From: Sulfitobacter sp. F26169L
GTDB lineage: Bacteria; Pseudomonadota; Alphaproteobacteria; Rhodobacterales; Rhodobacteraceae
Direction of reading: 5' to 3'
NCBI RefSeq assembly: GCF_026410285.1
Contig: NZ_JAPMLP010000006.1
Coordinates: 1-64,000 of the forward strand
DNA length: 64,000 nt
This document shows positions 34,722 to 45,532 of this stretch, in pieces. A program made the translations under genes and the position numbers. Position 1 is the stretch's first letter. Every line of letters starts with the position of its first letter. The notes below the pieces were generated by a model, which saw only the letters and a program-made list of their open reading frames with translations, did not search any database and was not told where the DNA came from.

Positions 34722-35083
34722 ATGGACCATCCGGTAAAAATTCGTACCTGCCTCTGGATGACGACGCGCGGCGTCGACGCGGCGCGCAAATATGTCGCTC
34801 TGCTGCCCGACAGCCGGACGATCAGACAGAAACAGACCGTCTTTGGGCTGCGCTGCTTGAAAACGGCGGGACAGAAAGCAGATGCGGCTAGCTGACGCAC
34901 GGTTTCGGCGTGTCTTGGCAGATCATCCCCAAACGTCTGATCGAGCTACAGTCAGATCCCGTGCCAGAGGTGGCATCACAGGTCAGAAACGCAATGTTGC
35001 AAATGATAAAAATCGACATCGCCACGCTGGAAGAGGCAGCACGCGCTGCACAAACTAAAACACAACAGGAGGATAAAACATGA
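34722..35083 (+). pseudogene. PhnB/3-demethylubiquinone methyltransferase-like VOC protein with internal loss
   Basis: Starts MDHPVKIRTCLWMTTRGVDAARKY at ATG 34722 (AAGGA upstream), breaks at a TAG near 34890, and resumes one frame over with LTHGFGVSWQIIPKRLIELQ and LQMIKIDIATLEEAARAA, the normal PhnB C-terminus. The middle of the domain, about 60-70 residues, is missing. The remnant stop still overlaps the next ATG (ATGA at 35080), preserving the old operon joint. Confidence 0.75.
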
Positions 35084-35865
35084 CCAATCGCGAAGGACAT
35101 CCCGTCTGGTATGAATTAATGACAAACGCACCCGATGCCGCCGAGGCGTTTTACCAGAGTGTTCTGGGCTGGGAGTTTATCAAAACGCCCCCCGCCCCCG
35201 GCGCGGATTACCGCATCTTCAATACGACGGAAGGGCAGACCGTCGGCGGGATGATGAAAGCCCCAGATGGAGCGCCATTCGGCCCCACTTGGGCGGTCTA
35301 TTTCGGGGTGCGGGACGTAGATGCCGCTGCGCAACAGGTAGAAAACCTTGGCGGGCACGTTCACATGCCACCACAGGATATTCCCGATGTCGGGCGGTTT
35401 GCCTTTGTTGCAGACCCCCAAGGCGCAATGTTTTACCTGATGAACGGGGACAGCGATGCCAACAGCGCGTCATTCGATCAGGAAACGCTGGGCCATTGTA
35501 GCTGGAATGAACTGGTCACAACCGACCAGTCCGGCGCGCTGGACTTTTACAAGGCCCTGTTCGGGTGGGAAAAGTCAGGCGCTATGCCGATGGACGAAGG
35601 CGGTGATTATACCTTTGTCAAAAACGCCGGTGTCGACATTGGCGCCATGATGGCTCTGCCAAAAGACGGCGCACACCCCTATTGGAATTTTGCATTCAAC
35701 GTGGCCGACATCGACAAAACCCATGCAGCGGTAACCGCTGGCGGTGGCAAGGTGAACCATGGCCCGATAGAACTGCCCGATGGGGACGACTGGCTGATAC
35801 AGGTCACTGATCCGCAGGGCGCAAAGATCATGCTGGCAGGTAAACGCGTACAGGCCACAAAGTGA
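35080..35865 (+). CDS. Two-domain VOC (glyoxalase/bleomycin resistance) family protein
   Basis: 261 residues. Two VOC modules: 1-125 (GHPVWYELMTNAPDAAEAFYQ, FAFVADPQGAMFYLM) and 133-258 (GHCSWNELVTTDQSGALDFYK, WLIQVTDPQGAKIMLA). Each keeps the hydrophobic F.DP.GA strand with few candidate metal ligands, like CFP30B/antibiotic-sequestering type proteins. GGAGG precedes the ATG. Probably co-transcribed with the TetR gene. Substrate unknown. Confidence 0.87.
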   Translation: MTNREGHPVWYELMTNAPDAAEAFYQSVLGWEFIKTPPAPGADYRIFNTTEGQTVGGMMKAPDGAPFGPTWAVYFGVRDVDAAAQQVENLGGHVHMPPQDIPDVGRFAFVADPQGAMFYLMNGDSDANSASFDQETLGHCSWNELVTTDQSGALDFYKALFGWEKSGAMPMDEGGDYTFVKNAGVDIGAMMALPKDGAHPYWNFAFNVADIDKTHAAVTAGGGKVNHGPIELPDGDDWLIQVTDPQGAKIMLAGKRVQATK

Positions 35866-36063
35866 ATGCAGCGCCTCGTGCGCTATCCGCTCACCGCAGA
35901 TCATGTTCCGGCACTTCTGCAATTGGGTAACCGCAAGTCCTGCGATCACCCCAGCATTGCCGGATAACAACTATCCGCTTCAACAGACCGGAACGTCTTG
36001 ATTATCCGGTTGAGGCGCATACAGTCGGCCCCTCGCAGTCACTCTTGCGCACAGGATATCCGG

Positions 36064-36645
36064 ATGAAGGTTTTACGATTCAGCGATCTTGTTGATGTGC
36101 CATGGAAAAACGCCGGGGGCACCACCCGCGAAATCGCCACAGGAGTGGTCGAAGACACCGCCGCGTGGCGGATCAGCCGTGCGGACGTTGCGCAGGACGG
36201 CGCGTTTTCCAACTTTGCGGGGTTGGTGCGCGTGCTGACGGTTGTTTCACAAAATACAATGACGCTGGAGCACGCAGACGGCACGCTCACCGCGGCACCG
36301 TGGAAGCCGGTGCGTTTTGATGGCGGTATTGCAATCACCTCGCATCTGCACGATGGCCCGCTTACCGATCTCAACCTAATGTTTGATCCACAGCATTGCG
36401 CAGGCACTGTCACAACACTGCACACCCCTGTCGCGCAAACCTTACAGCGCCCCGCGCAAGGCATCCTGGCCTACCATGTGCTTTCAGGCACCCCGAACCT
36501 TGGCGAATTGTCTCTGTCCACCGGCGACACCGCTTTTGTAGAAACACCCGCCGCATCGCTGGTGCTGCGCAACAGCGATGCCGTGTTGGAAATTCGTTTA
36601 GTCTATCACAACGATGCAATCAAGCTGCGCATCGCCTCACGATAG
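36064..36645 (+). CDS. hutD: HutD/Ves family protein
   Basis: 193 residues from ATG 36064. Bicupin HutD signature at the start (VPWKNAGGTTREIA), then WRISRADVAQDGAFSNFAG and FDPQHCAGTV. HutD accompanies histidine degradation genes and is thought to bind formylglutamate and cap pathway flux rather than catalyse. Its last 40 bases overlap the 3' end of hutF on the other strand (tail-to-tail), so transcription of the two may interfere. Confidence 0.88.
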   Translation: MKVLRFSDLVDVPWKNAGGTTREIATGVVEDTAAWRISRADVAQDGAFSNFAGLVRVLTVVSQNTMTLEHADGTLTAAPWKPVRFDGGIAITSHLHDGPLTDLNLMFDPQHCAGTVTTLHTPVAQTLQRPAQGILAYHVLSGTPNLGELSLSTGDTAFVETPAASLVLRNSDAVLEIRLVYHNDAIKLRIASR

Positions 36646-37979
36646 GCGGCCGTGACCCCCGCGCGCTGAACGTGGGCGCCGGATCTCACCATGTGCCGCC
36701 CCGCTGACCAGACATCGGTGACCACCGTATCTTTGGCGGCAAACACCAACCCGTCCAGCAATTGCTCAACCCGCAGCGCGCACAACGCAGGCGCGGTGCT
36801 GTCGATTGCCGTCAGGTCTGCCAGTGCGCCGACGGCGATTTCACCCGTACCGCGCCCAAGCGCTTGCGCGCCGCCCCGCGCTGCACCGGCATAAAGCGTC
36901 TCTCCGACGGAGCCTTCGCCAACCACCATAACATTGCGCGCGATATCCCGCAGCCGCTGGGAATATTCCAGTGTGCGCAACTCCTCGATGAGAGAGATCA
37001 GCACGTTCGAATCCGAACCAACACCAAACGCACCCCCTGCATTCAGATAGGCCGGACCGTTAAACGGCCCGTCGCCCAGATTGGCCTCTGTAACTGGGCA
37101 CAGACCCGCCACCGCACCCGACTTTGCCATGTTCACTGTTTCTGCCTCTGTCATGTGGGTGGCATGAATCAGGCACCAGTCCGGCGACACATCCACATTG
37201 TCCAACAGCCATTCAACCGGCCGCGCGCCCAGCCAGTCACTAATGTCTGCGACCTCCTTTGGCTGCTCTGCAATGTGGATATGAACCGGCCCTTCCGGAT
37301 GCGCGGCCAGAACCGAATCCAGATCTTCGGGTGAGGTCGCGCGCAGGGAGTGCGGCGCAATGCCGACGCGGCAATCCGGCGTAAGATCCGCCACCGCATC
37401 TTTGGCCGATGCTACCAGATCATTAAACCGATCCACTGTATTACCAAAACGCGCCTGCCCCGCCTCTAACGGCACCTGCCCTGCCCCACCGTAGCTATAC
37501 AGCACCGGCAGATGGGTCAGCCCAATGCCGGTTGTCTGCGCCGCCGCCGCGATCCGCGCCGAAAGCTCGCCCAAGTTATCATAGGGTGTACCGCCGGATT
37601 GGTGGTGCAGGTAGTGAAACTCCCCCACACTGGCATAGCCCGTCTCTAGCATTTCAAGGAAAACAAACGCGGCAATCGCCTCGATATGGTCAGGCGTGAG
37701 GTTTGCAGTAAAGCGGTACATCAGATCGCGCCATGTCCAGAAACTGTCTTTCCCGGCCATTCGGTATTCGGTCATGCCCGCCATAGCGCGCTGAAAACTG
37801 TGGCTGTGCAGATTGGCCAGCGCTGGCAGCAAAGTGTCTACCGTGGCGTCAGATTCTTGCGGTGCGCTGTCCGTTTCAATGGCGGTGATCCGGCCACTTT
37901 CCACGCTCAAGCGCACATTTTCTGCCCATCCGGTTGCCAGTCTGGCCTGCTTTGCAAAAATCATTTTGCGTCCCATCAT
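36606..37979 (-). CDS. hutF: N-formimino-L-glutamate deiminase
   Basis: 457 residues. Hydrolyses formiminoglutamate to formylglutamate plus ammonia. Amidohydrolase fold with metal motif [11 protein letters not shown] (about 55-65), [21 protein letters not shown] and GVGSDSNV. Together with hutG it defines the five-step histidine pathway. Three in-frame ATGs (37979, 37976, 37964) are possible starts; none has a strong SD. Divergent from hutI across a HutC-like operator. Confidence 0.93.
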   Translation of the reverse strand: MMGRKMIFAKQARLATGWAENVRLSVESGRITAIETDSAPQESDATVDTLLPALANLHSHSFQRAMAGMTEYRMAGKDSFWTWRDLMYRFTANLTPDHIEAIAAFVFLEMLETGYASVGEFHYLHHQSGGTPYDNLGELSARIAAAAQTTGIGLTHLPVLYSYGGAGQVPLEAGQARFGNTVDRFNDLVASAKDAVADLTPDCRVGIAPHSLRATSPEDLDSVLAAHPEGPVHIHIAEQPKEVADISDWLGARPVEWLLDNVDVSPDWCLIHATHMTEAETVNMAKSGAVAGLCPVTEANLGDGPFNGPAYLNAGGAFGVGSDSNVLISLIEELRTLEYSQRLRDIARNVMVVGEGSVGETLYAGAARGGAQALGRGTGEIAVGALADLTAIDSTAPALCALRVEQLLDGLVFAAKDTVVTDVWSAGRHMVRSGAHVQRAGVTAAYREAMRSLIASL

Positions 37980-37983
37980 TCTT

Positions 37984-37997
37984 TATGTATAGACATA
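37984..37997. promoter_or_regulatory. Candidate HutC operator between hutF and hutI
   Basis: TATGTATAGACATA is a near-perfect palindrome centred on TGTATAGACA, one base from the HutC-type TGTATATACA pattern. It sits five bases before the hutF ATG and 54 before hutI. The half-site TTATGTCT recurs at 44011-44018 before hutC. Confidence 0.6.
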
Positions 37998-38051
37998 ATA
38001 CATCTTAATACGCACCAGAAAAGTCTAATCTTTGCCAGTGTCAGGACCAGT

Positions 38052-39260
38052 ATGACCCAAAACAGGAAGCTATTCACTGATCTAAACGCCGCGACCATGC
38101 AGGTATCGGACACCCCTTACGGGATGATCGAAAATGCCGCCATTGCGGTGTCGGATGGTGTAATTGAATGGGTCGGGCCGCTGGGTGCTGTGCCGGTTGC
38201 ATATGCAGACTATCCGCGCAGCAGTCTTGGCGGGCGGGTTGTCACCCCTGCCCTGATCGACTGCCACACCCATATTGTGCATGGCGGTGACCGCGCGGTT
38301 GAATTTGAAATGCGTCTGAACGGTGCCAGCTATGAAGAGGTTGCGCGCGCAGGCGGCGGAATTGTTTCCACCGTAACGGCAACCCGTGCCGCCAGCGAAG
38401 CCGAACTGCTGGCAGATGCCCTGCGCCGCGTTGATGTGCTGATTGGCGAATGTGTCGCCACCATTGAGATAAAATCAGGCTACGGCCTTGATCTAGAGAC
38501 TGAATTGCGCATGTTGCGGGTTGCCCGCGCGGTTGCACAGCACCGCCCGATCCGTGTAAAAACCACCTTTCTCGGCGCCCATGCCACTCCTGCGGAATAC
38601 GCGGGCCGCGATGACGCATATATCGACGAAGTCTGCATACCCGCCCTGCGCGCCGCCCATGCCGAAGGGCTGGTCGATGTCGTTGACGGATTTTGCGAGG
38701 GCATCGCCTTTGACACGGACCAGATCGCACGCGTATTTGACGTGGCGGTTGAACTGGGCCTACCGGTCAAGCTCCACGCAGATCAGCTTTCCAACATCGG
38801 CGGCGCAAAACTGGCTGCAAGCTATGGCGCGCTGTCTGCCGATCATATCGAGTATCTGGACGAAGACGGCGTAAAGGCAATGGCAGAAGCCGGAACAATC
38901 GCTGTGATCCTGCCCGGTGCGTTCTATACCATACGTGAGACCCAAGCCCCGCCGATTGCGTTACTGCGCAAACATGGCGTTCCCATGGCGCTTGCGACGG
39001 ATATCAATCCGGGGTCTTCACCGCTCAACTCTCTGTTGCTGGCATTGAACATGGGATGCACCCTGTTTCGCCTGACACCCGAAGAAGCGCTGCGCGGTGC
39101 CACACAAAACGGTGCACGCGCACTGGGTCTGACAGACACGGGCACGATCACCGCAGGCATGCGCGCCGATCTGGCAGTTTGGGATATCAAACACCCTGCC
39201 GAACTATCCTATCGAATCGGCTTCAACCCCCTTCATTCCCGCATTTTCGGAGGCACCTGA
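38052..39260 (+). CDS. hutI: Imidazolonepropionase
   Basis: 402 residues from ATG 38052 (AGGA five bases upstream). Hydrolyses imidazolone propionate to formiminoglutamate. Metal site [12 protein letters not shown] near 77, then [31 protein letters not shown] and [10 protein letters not shown], all classical HutI blocks. Stop overlaps the hutH ATG by one base (TGATG). First gene of hutIHGU. Confidence 0.94.
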   Translation: MTQNRKLFTDLNAATMQVSDTPYGMIENAAIAVSDGVIEWVGPLGAVPVAYADYPRSSLGGRVVTPALIDCHTHIVHGGDRAVEFEMRLNGASYEEVARAGGGIVSTVTATRAASEAELLADALRRVDVLIGECVATIEIKSGYGLDLETELRMLRVARAVAQHRPIRVKTTFLGAHATPAEYAGRDDAYIDEVCIPALRAAHAEGLVDVVDGFCEGIAFDTDQIARVFDVAVELGLPVKLHADQLSNIGGAKLAASYGALSADHIEYLDEDGVKAMAEAGTIAVILPGAFYTIRETQAPPIALLRKHGVPMALATDINPGSSPLNSLLLALNMGCTLFRLTPEEALRGATQNGARALGLTDTGTITAGMRADLAVWDIKHPAELSYRIGFNPLHSRIFGGT

Positions 39261-40798
39261 TGACCACCCTTACCCTCACTCCCGGTGCCGTGACGCTGGA
39301 TGATCTGGCAAAAATCTATTGGAGCGAGGCATCCGTGCGCCTTGATCCCGCTTGCCACCCGCACATCGAGCTGGCCCATGCCCGTATCGCAAAAGCGGTT
39401 GCCGGAACCGATGCCGTGTACGGCGTCAACACAGGATTTGGCAAGCTCGCTTCAGTCAAGATCGAGTCCAAGGACACCGCCACCTTGCAGCGCAATCTGA
39501 TACTGTCACATTGCTGCGGGGTTGGCCCTGCCATCCCGCGCCGCCATGCGCGGATGATCATGGTGCTGAAACTGCTTAGCCTCGGGCGCGGCGCATCCGG
39601 TGTGCGGCTGGAACTGGTCACGCTGATCGAAGAGATGCTGGAAAAAGGCGTCACCCCCGTGATCCCCGCGCAAGGGTCTGTCGGGGCGTCAGGCGATCTG
39701 GCCCCGCTGGCCCATATGGCCGCTGTAATGATGGGCCACGGAGAGGCCGAATTTGACGGGCAAACAATGGCAGGCGACAAGGCACTGGCGGCGGCTGGCC
39801 TGACGCCGGTTGAGCTTGGCCCCAAGGAAGGGTTGGCCCTGATCAACGGCACCCAGTTTTCCACCGCCTTTGCCCTTGCCGGATTGTTTGGGGCCTGGCG
39901 CGGCGCACATTCGGCGTTGGTGACCTCGGCGCTGTCCACCGATGCAATCATGGGCTCTACCGCCCCCCTGCAACCCGAAATTCACAGCCTGCGCGGCCAT
40001 CGCGGCCAGATCGAGGCTGGAGAGACAATGCGCACCCTGCTTGCAGGCTCTGAAATCCGCGAAAGCCATGTGGTGGATGATGCTCGTGTGCAGGACCCCT
40101 ATTGCATCCGCTGCCAGCCACAGGTGACCGGCGCTGCAATGGACGTTCTGCGCATGGCCGCCCGCACGCTTGAGATTGAGGCGAATGCCGCCACAGATAA
40201 CCCTCTGGTACTGGTGGGCGCCGATCTGATCGTGTCGGGCGGCAACTTCCACGCCGAACCTGTCGGCTTTGCCGCCGATATGATCGCGCTGGCCATTGCC
40301 GAAATCGGTGCAATTGCGCAACGCCGTGTGGCGCTGATCGTAGATCCGGTGCTCAGCTTCAACTTGCCGCCGTTCCTGACGCCCAATCCGGGCCTCAACA
40401 GCGGTTACATGATTGCCGAGGTGACCACTGCCGCCTTGATGAGTGAAAACAAACATCTGGCAAACCCTTGTGTCACTGACAGCACGCCCACATCCGCCAA
40501 CCAGGAGGATCACGTCAGCATGGCGGCCCATGGTGCGCGGCGTCTGGGGCAGATGGTCGAAAACCTTGATCGCATACTGGGCGTTGAGTTGCTCTGCGGT
40601 GCGCAGGGTATCGACTTCCGCGCGCCCCTGCAAACCAGTGATACGCTTCAACGTGTTGTCGCACGCCTGCGCGAAGAGGTGGAAACGCTGGGGGAGGATC
40701 GCTACCTCGCTCCCGATCTGGAGCGTGCAGCCGCGATGATCACCAGCGGCGCAATTGTGGACGCCGCCGCCGTTGAGATGCCGGAGTTTGACGCATGA
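39260..40798 (+). CDS. hutH: Histidine ammonia-lyase
   Basis: 512 residues. Deaminates histidine to urocanate. The MIO cofactor triad is Ala143-Ser144-Gly145 in [16 protein letters not shown], and [10 protein letters not shown] supplies the active-site Tyr. Also [16 protein letters not shown] and [11 protein letters not shown]. One-base overlap with hutI and four-base overlap (ATGA) with hutG show tight coupling. Confidence 0.96.
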   Translation: MTTLTLTPGAVTLDDLAKIYWSEASVRLDPACHPHIELAHARIAKAVAGTDAVYGVNTGFGKLASVKIESKDTATLQRNLILSHCCGVGPAIPRRHARMIMVLKLLSLGRGASGVRLELVTLIEEMLEKGVTPVIPAQGSVGASGDLAPLAHMAAVMMGHGEAEFDGQTMAGDKALAAAGLTPVELGPKEGLALINGTQFSTAFALAGLFGAWRGAHSALVTSALSTDAIMGSTAPLQPEIHSLRGHRGQIEAGETMRTLLAGSEIRESHVVDDARVQDPYCIRCQPQVTGAAMDVLRMAARTLEIEANAATDNPLVLVGADLIVSGGNFHAEPVGFAADMIALAIAEIGAIAQRRVALIVDPVLSFNLPPFLTPNPGLNSGYMIAEVTTAALMSENKHLANPCVTDSTPTSANQEDHVSMAAHGARRLGQMVENLDRILGVELLCGAQGIDFRAPLQTSDTLQRVVARLREEVETLGEDRYLAPDLERAAAMITSGAIVDAAAVEMPEFDA

Positions 40799-41595
40799 AT
40801 CCTGTAGAAATTGTGCAAGGCGACAGCCCTGTTGTGCTGGGCCTGCCCCATACCGGAACCTATGTGCCTGATGAAATACTCGCCGATCTCAACGCGCGCG
40901 GGCGCGGCCTGGACGACACGGACTGGCATATTCAAAGGCTCTATGAAGGGCTTTTGAACGGTGCGACCACGGTGCGCGCATCTTTTCACCGTTATGTGGT
41001 GGATGCCAACCGCGACCCATCGGGCGCATCGCTTTACCCGGGACAGAACACCACCGGCCTTGTGCCGCTGACAGATTTCAACGGGCATGACATCTGGACA
41101 GCCCCGCCCACGGACGAACAAATCGAAGAACGGCGTGCAACGTACCACGCCCCCTATCACGCTGCGCTACAGGCCGAGCTGGAACGCGTGCGCGACCTTC
41201 ACGGCATTGCAATCCTGTATGATTGCCACTCTATCCGTGGGAACATCCCGTTCCTGTTTGAAGGGACCCTGCCAGATTTTAACATCGGCACAAATATGGG
41301 CACCACCTGTGCCCCAGCTCTCGAGACAGCAACGCAAAAGATCTGCGCCGCGGCTGACGGGTACACATCCATCACGAACGGACGCTTCAAGGGCGGCTGG
41401 ACCACGCGCCATTACGGACGGCCCAGCGAGGGCTTGCACGCAATACAGATGGAACTGGCGCAAAGCACATATCTGACCACAGAATCTGCTCCATGGACCT
41501 ATGACGAAGACAAGGCCGCGCGCGTACGCCCCCACCTCACCGACATTCTCACAAAACTGGCCGCACTGGCCCCGACCCTGAAAGGCACCTCATGA
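40795..41595 (+). CDS. hutG: N-formylglutamate deformylase
   Basis: 266 residues. Releases formate and glutamate from formylglutamate, the step after hutF. FGase family motifs [52 protein letters not shown] (zinc ligands) and [13 protein letters not shown]. Overlaps hutH and hutU by four bases each. Confidence 0.94.
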   Translation: MNPVEIVQGDSPVVLGLPHTGTYVPDEILADLNARGRGLDDTDWHIQRLYEGLLNGATTVRASFHRYVVDANRDPSGASLYPGQNTTGLVPLTDFNGHDIWTAPPTDEQIEERRATYHAPYHAALQAELERVRDLHGIAILYDCHSIRGNIPFLFEGTLPDFNIGTNMGTTCAPALETATQKICAAADGYTSITNGRFKGGWTTRHYGRPSEGLHAIQMELAQSTYLTTESAPWTYDEDKAARVRPHLTDILTKLAALAPTLKGTS

Positions 41596-43259
41596 GCGAT
41601 CCGCGCAAGAACACCCGTGATATCTTTCCCGCAACCGGCAATGAACTGACAGCAAAAAGCTGGCTGACCGAAGCCCCCCTGCGGATGTTGATGAACAACC
41701 TGCATCCGGACGTGGCGGAAAACCCGCATGAATTGGTGGTTTACGGCGGCATCGGACGTGCCGCGCGGACGTGGAAAGACTTCGACATGATCGTCGCCTC
41801 CCTGCGGGATCTGGAAGAAGACCAGACACTGTTGGTGCAATCGGGCAAACCCGTGGGTGTGTTCCAGACCCACAAAGACGCGCCGCGCGTTCTGATCGCC
41901 AATTCGAACCTCGTGCCGCATTGGGCCACGTGGGACCACTTTAACGAGTTGGATAAAAAGGGCCTTGCGATGTACGGCCAGATGACCGCCGGATCGTGGA
42001 TCTACATCGGCTCGCAGGGGATCGTGCAGGGCACCTACGAGACATTCGTTGAGGCCGGTCGCCAGCACTACGATGGCTCACTCAAGGGCAGATGGATCCT
42101 GACCGGCGGTCTTGGTGGTATGGGCGGCGCACAGCCGCTGGCCGCTGTGATGGCAGGGGCGTGCTGCCTTGCCGTGGAATGTAACCCCGAAAGCATCGAT
42201 TTCCGCCTGCGCACCAAATACGTCGACGAACGCGCCGATACGCTGGACGAGGCGCTTGAGATGATCGAACGCTGGACCGCCGCCGGAGAGGCAAAGTCGG
42301 TCGGCCTGCTGGGCAATGCGGCGGATGTCTTCCCCGAGTTGGTCAAGCGCGGCATCCACCCCGACATCGTCACGGACCAGACATCGGCCCACGATCCGAT
42401 CAACGGGTATCTGCCCCAAGGCTGGACCATGACGCAATGGCGCGAAAAGCGCGAAAGCGACCCTAAAGCGGTGGAAAAGGCCGCCCGCGCCTCGATGAAG
42501 GTTCACGTCGCCGCAATGGTGGATTTCTGGAACGCAGGCGTTCCGACGCTGGATTACGGCAACAACATCCGTCAGGTCGCGCTGGAAGAAGGGCTGGAAA
42601 ACGCGTTCGCCTTCCCCGGCTTTGTGCCCGCCTACATCCGTCCGCTGTTCTGCCGTGGCATCGGCCCGTTCCGCTGGGCCGCTCTGTCGGGCGACCCCGA
42701 GGACATCTACAAAACCGACGCAAAGGTGAAGGAAATCCTGTCCGAGGACACACACCTGCACAACTGGCTGGATATGGCGCGCGAGCGGATCTCGTTTCAG
42801 GGCCTGCCCGCGCGGATCTGCTGGGTCGGCCTTGGCGTGCGTCACAAGCTGGGCCTTGCGTTCAACGAGATGGTGCGCACTGGTGAATTGAGCGCGCCAA
42901 TCGTGATTGGCCGTGATCACCTTGATTCAGGCTCTGTTGCGTCGCCAAACCGCGAAACAGAATCCATGAAAGACGGTTCCGACGCAGTGTCCGACTGGCC
43001 ATTGTTGAACGCGCTGCTCAACACTGCATCAGGCGCAACGTGGGTGTCTTTGCACCACGGCGGCGGCGTTGGCATGGGCTTTTCCCAGCACTCCGGCATG
43101 GTAATCTGCTGTGACGGGAGCGAGGACGCGGACCGCCGCATCGAGCGTGTTCTGTGGAACGATCCCGCAACTGGCGTCATGCGTCATGCCGATGCAGGCT
43201 ATGACGACGCACTTGAGTGCGCGCGTGAAAACGGGCTGAACCTGCCAGGGATTTTATAA
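41592..43259 (+). CDS. hutU: Urocanate hydratase
   Basis: 555 residues, normal length. NAD-dependent hydration of urocanate to imidazolone propionate. Blocks include [52 protein letters not shown] (NAD site), [16 protein letters not shown] and [17 protein letters not shown]. Last gene of the operon, followed by a good hairpin terminator. Confidence 0.96.
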   Translation: MSDPRKNTRDIFPATGNELTAKSWLTEAPLRMLMNNLHPDVAENPHELVVYGGIGRAARTWKDFDMIVASLRDLEEDQTLLVQSGKPVGVFQTHKDAPRVLIANSNLVPHWATWDHFNELDKKGLAMYGQMTAGSWIYIGSQGIVQGTYETFVEAGRQHYDGSLKGRWILTGGLGGMGGAQPLAAVMAGACCLAVECNPESIDFRLRTKYVDERADTLDEALEMIERWTAAGEAKSVGLLGNAADVFPELVKRGIHPDIVTDQTSAHDPINGYLPQGWTMTQWREKRESDPKAVEKAARASMKVHVAAMVDFWNAGVPTLDYGNNIRQVALEEGLENAFAFPGFVPAYIRPLFCRGIGPFRWAALSGDPEDIYKTDAKVKEILSEDTHLHNWLDMARERISFQGLPARICWVGLGVRHKLGLAFNEMVRTGELSAPIVIGRDHLDSGSVASPNRETESMKDGSDAVSDWPLLNALLNTASGATWVSLHHGGGVGMGFSQHSGMVICCDGSEDADRRIERVLWNDPATGVMRHADAGYDDALECARENGLNLPGIL

Positions 43260-43265
43260 TGCTTT

Positions 43266-43298
43266 GGCGCCGTTGCCCCTGCGGGTAGCGGCGCCTTT
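43266..43298. terminator. Terminator between hutU and hutC
   Basis: GGCGCCG/CGGCGCC perfect 7-bp stem with an inner CCC/GGG pair, seven bases after the hutU stop and followed by TTTAGTT. Placed between convergent genes, it may serve both. Confidence 0.7.
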
Positions 43299-43300
43299 AG

Positions 43301-43990
43301 TTAATACCGCGTTGTCAGGCGATGACCGGGTCGATAGGTCAGCCGTACAAATGTAACCGCCTGCCCTTCCCACCATGTTGAACGTTCGATCGTAAAAACC
43401 GGATCGCCAACGGCACAGGCAAAATACTCTGCCAGTTTTTCATCGGCCAGCCCTGCGGAAAAGCTGATTTCCACATCGGAAAACGGAATTGTCGCGACAA
43501 GCCACTCGTTTGGGCCGGTCTGCACAAAGTCCTCGTCCCGCGCTTGCGGTAACGCCGCAATGTTTATCCAGCGGTCTTCGTGCTGGTAGGGGTCACCGTC
43601 TGCATAATGCATACACAACAGGTGCAATACCTCGCCTTGCTCAGACAGGTTGAGCCGCGCGCGCAGCCAGTCGGGCGCTGACACAATTGCCCGATCAGCC
43701 AGCGAATAGCGGTATGCCGCGCCTTTTTCCTCAATCTCTGCGCGCACGACGGGGATGTCGAAACGCGCCTGCCGGATCGGAGTCATGCGCACACGCGTGC
43801 CCGCCTTTCGCCGCCGCTCAATCAGCCCGTCATCGGCCAGCTCGCGCATGGCACGGTTTACGGTCGAACGTGCGCAGCCGTATGTTTCGGCCAGATCGAC
43901 CTCGTTAGGGATCAAACTGCCGGTCGGCCATTCGCCCTTGGTGATCTTCGACAGAATGTCCGCCTTTACGTCCTTGTACGTCGCTTTCAT
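43301..43990 (-). CDS. hutC: Histidine utilisation repressor, GntR/HutC family
   Basis: 229 residues from ATG 43990 (GGAG nine bases upstream); ATG 44011 is an alternative without SD. Winged HTH about 1-70 (GSLIPNEVDLAETYGCARST, VNRAMRELADDGLIERRR) and a UTRA effector domain (AAYRYSLADRAIV, YQHEDRWINIAALP, VFTIERSTWW). The effector is normally urocanate. Expected target is the palindrome at 37984-37997. Confidence 0.93.
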   Translation of the reverse strand: MKATYKDVKADILSKITKGEWPTGSLIPNEVDLAETYGCARSTVNRAMRELADDGLIERRRKAGTRVRMTPIRQARFDIPVVRAEIEEKGAAYRYSLADRAIVSAPDWLRARLNLSEQGEVLHLLCMHYADGDPYQHEDRWINIAALPQARDEDFVQTGPNEWLVATIPFSDVEISFSAGLADEKLAEYFACAVGDPVFTIERSTWWEGQAVTFVRLTYRPGHRLTTRY

Positions 43991-44075
43991 GGCAAAGGGC
44001 TCCGCTGGCATTATGTCTGCGTTAACCAGCTTTACATCAGATTTAATGTTAACCCAAGCGAAGCCCGCTCCCTAT

Positions 44076-45116
44076 CTACTGGCTCAGCTTTTCATCTACC
44101 ATCGCCTCCTCGGCGATCATCGCCTCAAGCTGGCGTCGGAAGCGCAACTGCCCTGCGTCGATGCTCAAATCAATATGCGGGGATGTCTTTTCATTCATCC
44201 CGATCTGCACATTTTCCAAAACAGCGCGGTCTTCCTCAAACGCATCGCGCACGTCCTCGCTCATCATCTTCGAGAGCTCGGCATCGTCGGGGCGGATATT
44301 GCGAAGCTGGAACCAGTAATACCGTGTTTCGGTTTCTGTCGTCGGGGTCATGAAATTGTAACTGTCCATCACAAAAGTGTTTTCATGCAACGGTCCGTCA
44401 GGGCCACCCGTCCCCGCGGGTGTGAAAACCGCGCGGATCAACGCATGACCGGGATAGCGTACCTCGTAATGTTGCAGGCGGTCGCAGTTGCCCTCAAACT
44501 CCACCACCTTTTTATAAAACGGGGCCGGTTCGTGATCCATCATCCAGCGGTGGACGATGATACCCTTGTCTGTTTTGCTGACCCTGAGCGGCGTATCTTT
44601 TGTTGCAGCAGCCGCAAACGAGCTTTGATGCACCCACGCAACGTGGGTCGGGTCAAGCAGGTTATCGCACATCAACAGATAGTTGCACTTCAACTCCATT
44701 GCAGCGCCGCGATTGATACCCCACTCGGCGCTTTCGAAATTCGGGATTTCGATAATCTCTTCCACATCGGCAATCGCGGCGTTGCCCATCCATATCCAGA
44801 CCAGCCCATACTTCTCGTGTACGGGATAGGGGCGCACCCGCGCCGCAGACGGAATCCGCCCGCCACCCGGTGCCCAGACACACTGGCCCGCGCAATCAAA
44901 CGTCAGCCCGTGATAGCCACATTCAATGTTGTTGTCCTTGATGCGCCCCTTGGACAGGGGCAATTTGCGGTGCGGGCAGGCGTCTTCCACCGCAATGACC
45001 TCACCCGTATCCGTGCGAAACATACATATCTTTTCGCCTAGCACTTTGACCTGCTGCAATTCGTTAACGATCTCATCGCTCCACGCCGCGACGTACCAAG
45101 CATTTTTAAGAAACAT
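44076..45116 (-). CDS. Rieske non-haem iron oxygenase, vanillate O-demethylase alpha-like
   Basis: 346 residues. The N-terminal MFLKNAWYVAAWSDEI is typical of VanA-like monooxygenases. Rieske cluster ligands are C47-P-H49 and C66-x2-H69 (ACPHRKLPLSKG, ECGYHGLTFD). Mononuclear iron site DNLLDPTHVAWVHQSSF. No reductase (VanB) or ring-cleavage gene is near, so electrons must come from elsewhere. Could act on vanillate or related O/N-methyl aromatics, perhaps a betaine. Next to repABC, possibly cargo. Confidence 0.88.
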   Translation of the reverse strand: MFLKNAWYVAAWSDEIVNELQQVKVLGEKICMFRTDTGEVIAVEDACPHRKLPLSKGRIKDNNIECGYHGLTFDCAGQCVWAPGGGRIPSAARVRPYPVHEKYGLVWIWMGNAAIADVEEIIEIPNFESAEWGINRGAAMELKCNYLLMCDNLLDPTHVAWVHQSSFAAAATKDTPLRVSKTDKGIIVHRWMMDHEPAPFYKKVVEFEGNCDRLQHYEVRYPGHALIRAVFTPAGTGGPDGPLHENTFVMDSYNFMTPTTETETRYYWFQLRNIRPDDAELSKMMSEDVRDAFEEDRAVLENVQIGMNEKTSPHIDLSIDAGQLRFRRQLEAMIAEEAMVDEKLSQ

Positions 45117-45532
45117 ATGACTTCCTTACTGAATTTTTTCCTTGGGTTGTTGGGTTTAGCCTATCCGATTCAACAGCTTTCCTGAAACTGTTTTCAACCA
45201 CAGAAGACCGAAATAACGATTTTAGTTTTGGGTTTAAGCACGGCCTATCCAACATAGCGTTGCAGGGCGAGAATCTCTGCCAAAGGCTTTGGTTTCAACC
45301 GGACAGCCCAATGGAAACCCTTCGCGACCGGTCCAGCACACAGGCAACTCAAACACACATCATATGGTAGCAATCCCTCTTTTGACACAAAATATGCCGC
45401 GTTAACCCTTGAAATTGCGCTTGCCTTATTCTTAACACAGGAATCAGTTGCCAAACCGTTATGATTTCAGCTAAGAAACGGTAAAGAGAGCGCTAGCGAA
45501 ATAAAGCGTTACCAAGTGAGCGGTGAAATCCA
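45117..45532. other. Region upstream of repABC
   Basis: 416 bases without a supported gene. It probably holds the repA promoter (a TTGACA at about 45381 has no convincing -10 partner). Visible elements: an inverted repeat ACCGTT/AACGGT at 45455-45482 and a palindrome CGCTAGCG at 45490-45497, either of which might be a RepA or RepB site. I find no classical repABC parS of the GTT-N10-AAC form. Confidence 0.5.

Noticed and set aside
37010-37025. GTTCGAATCCGAACC as a tRNA T-arm
   Set aside because: It lies inside the hutF coding sequence and no acceptor or anticodon arms surround it.
39689-40651. Minus-strand 320-codon frame inside hutH
   Set aside because: Antisense of a high-confidence histidine ammonia-lyase.
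45245-45454. Minus-strand 69-residue frame upstream of repA
   Set aside because: No SD, no recognisable family, biased composition, and it covers the probable repA promoter.
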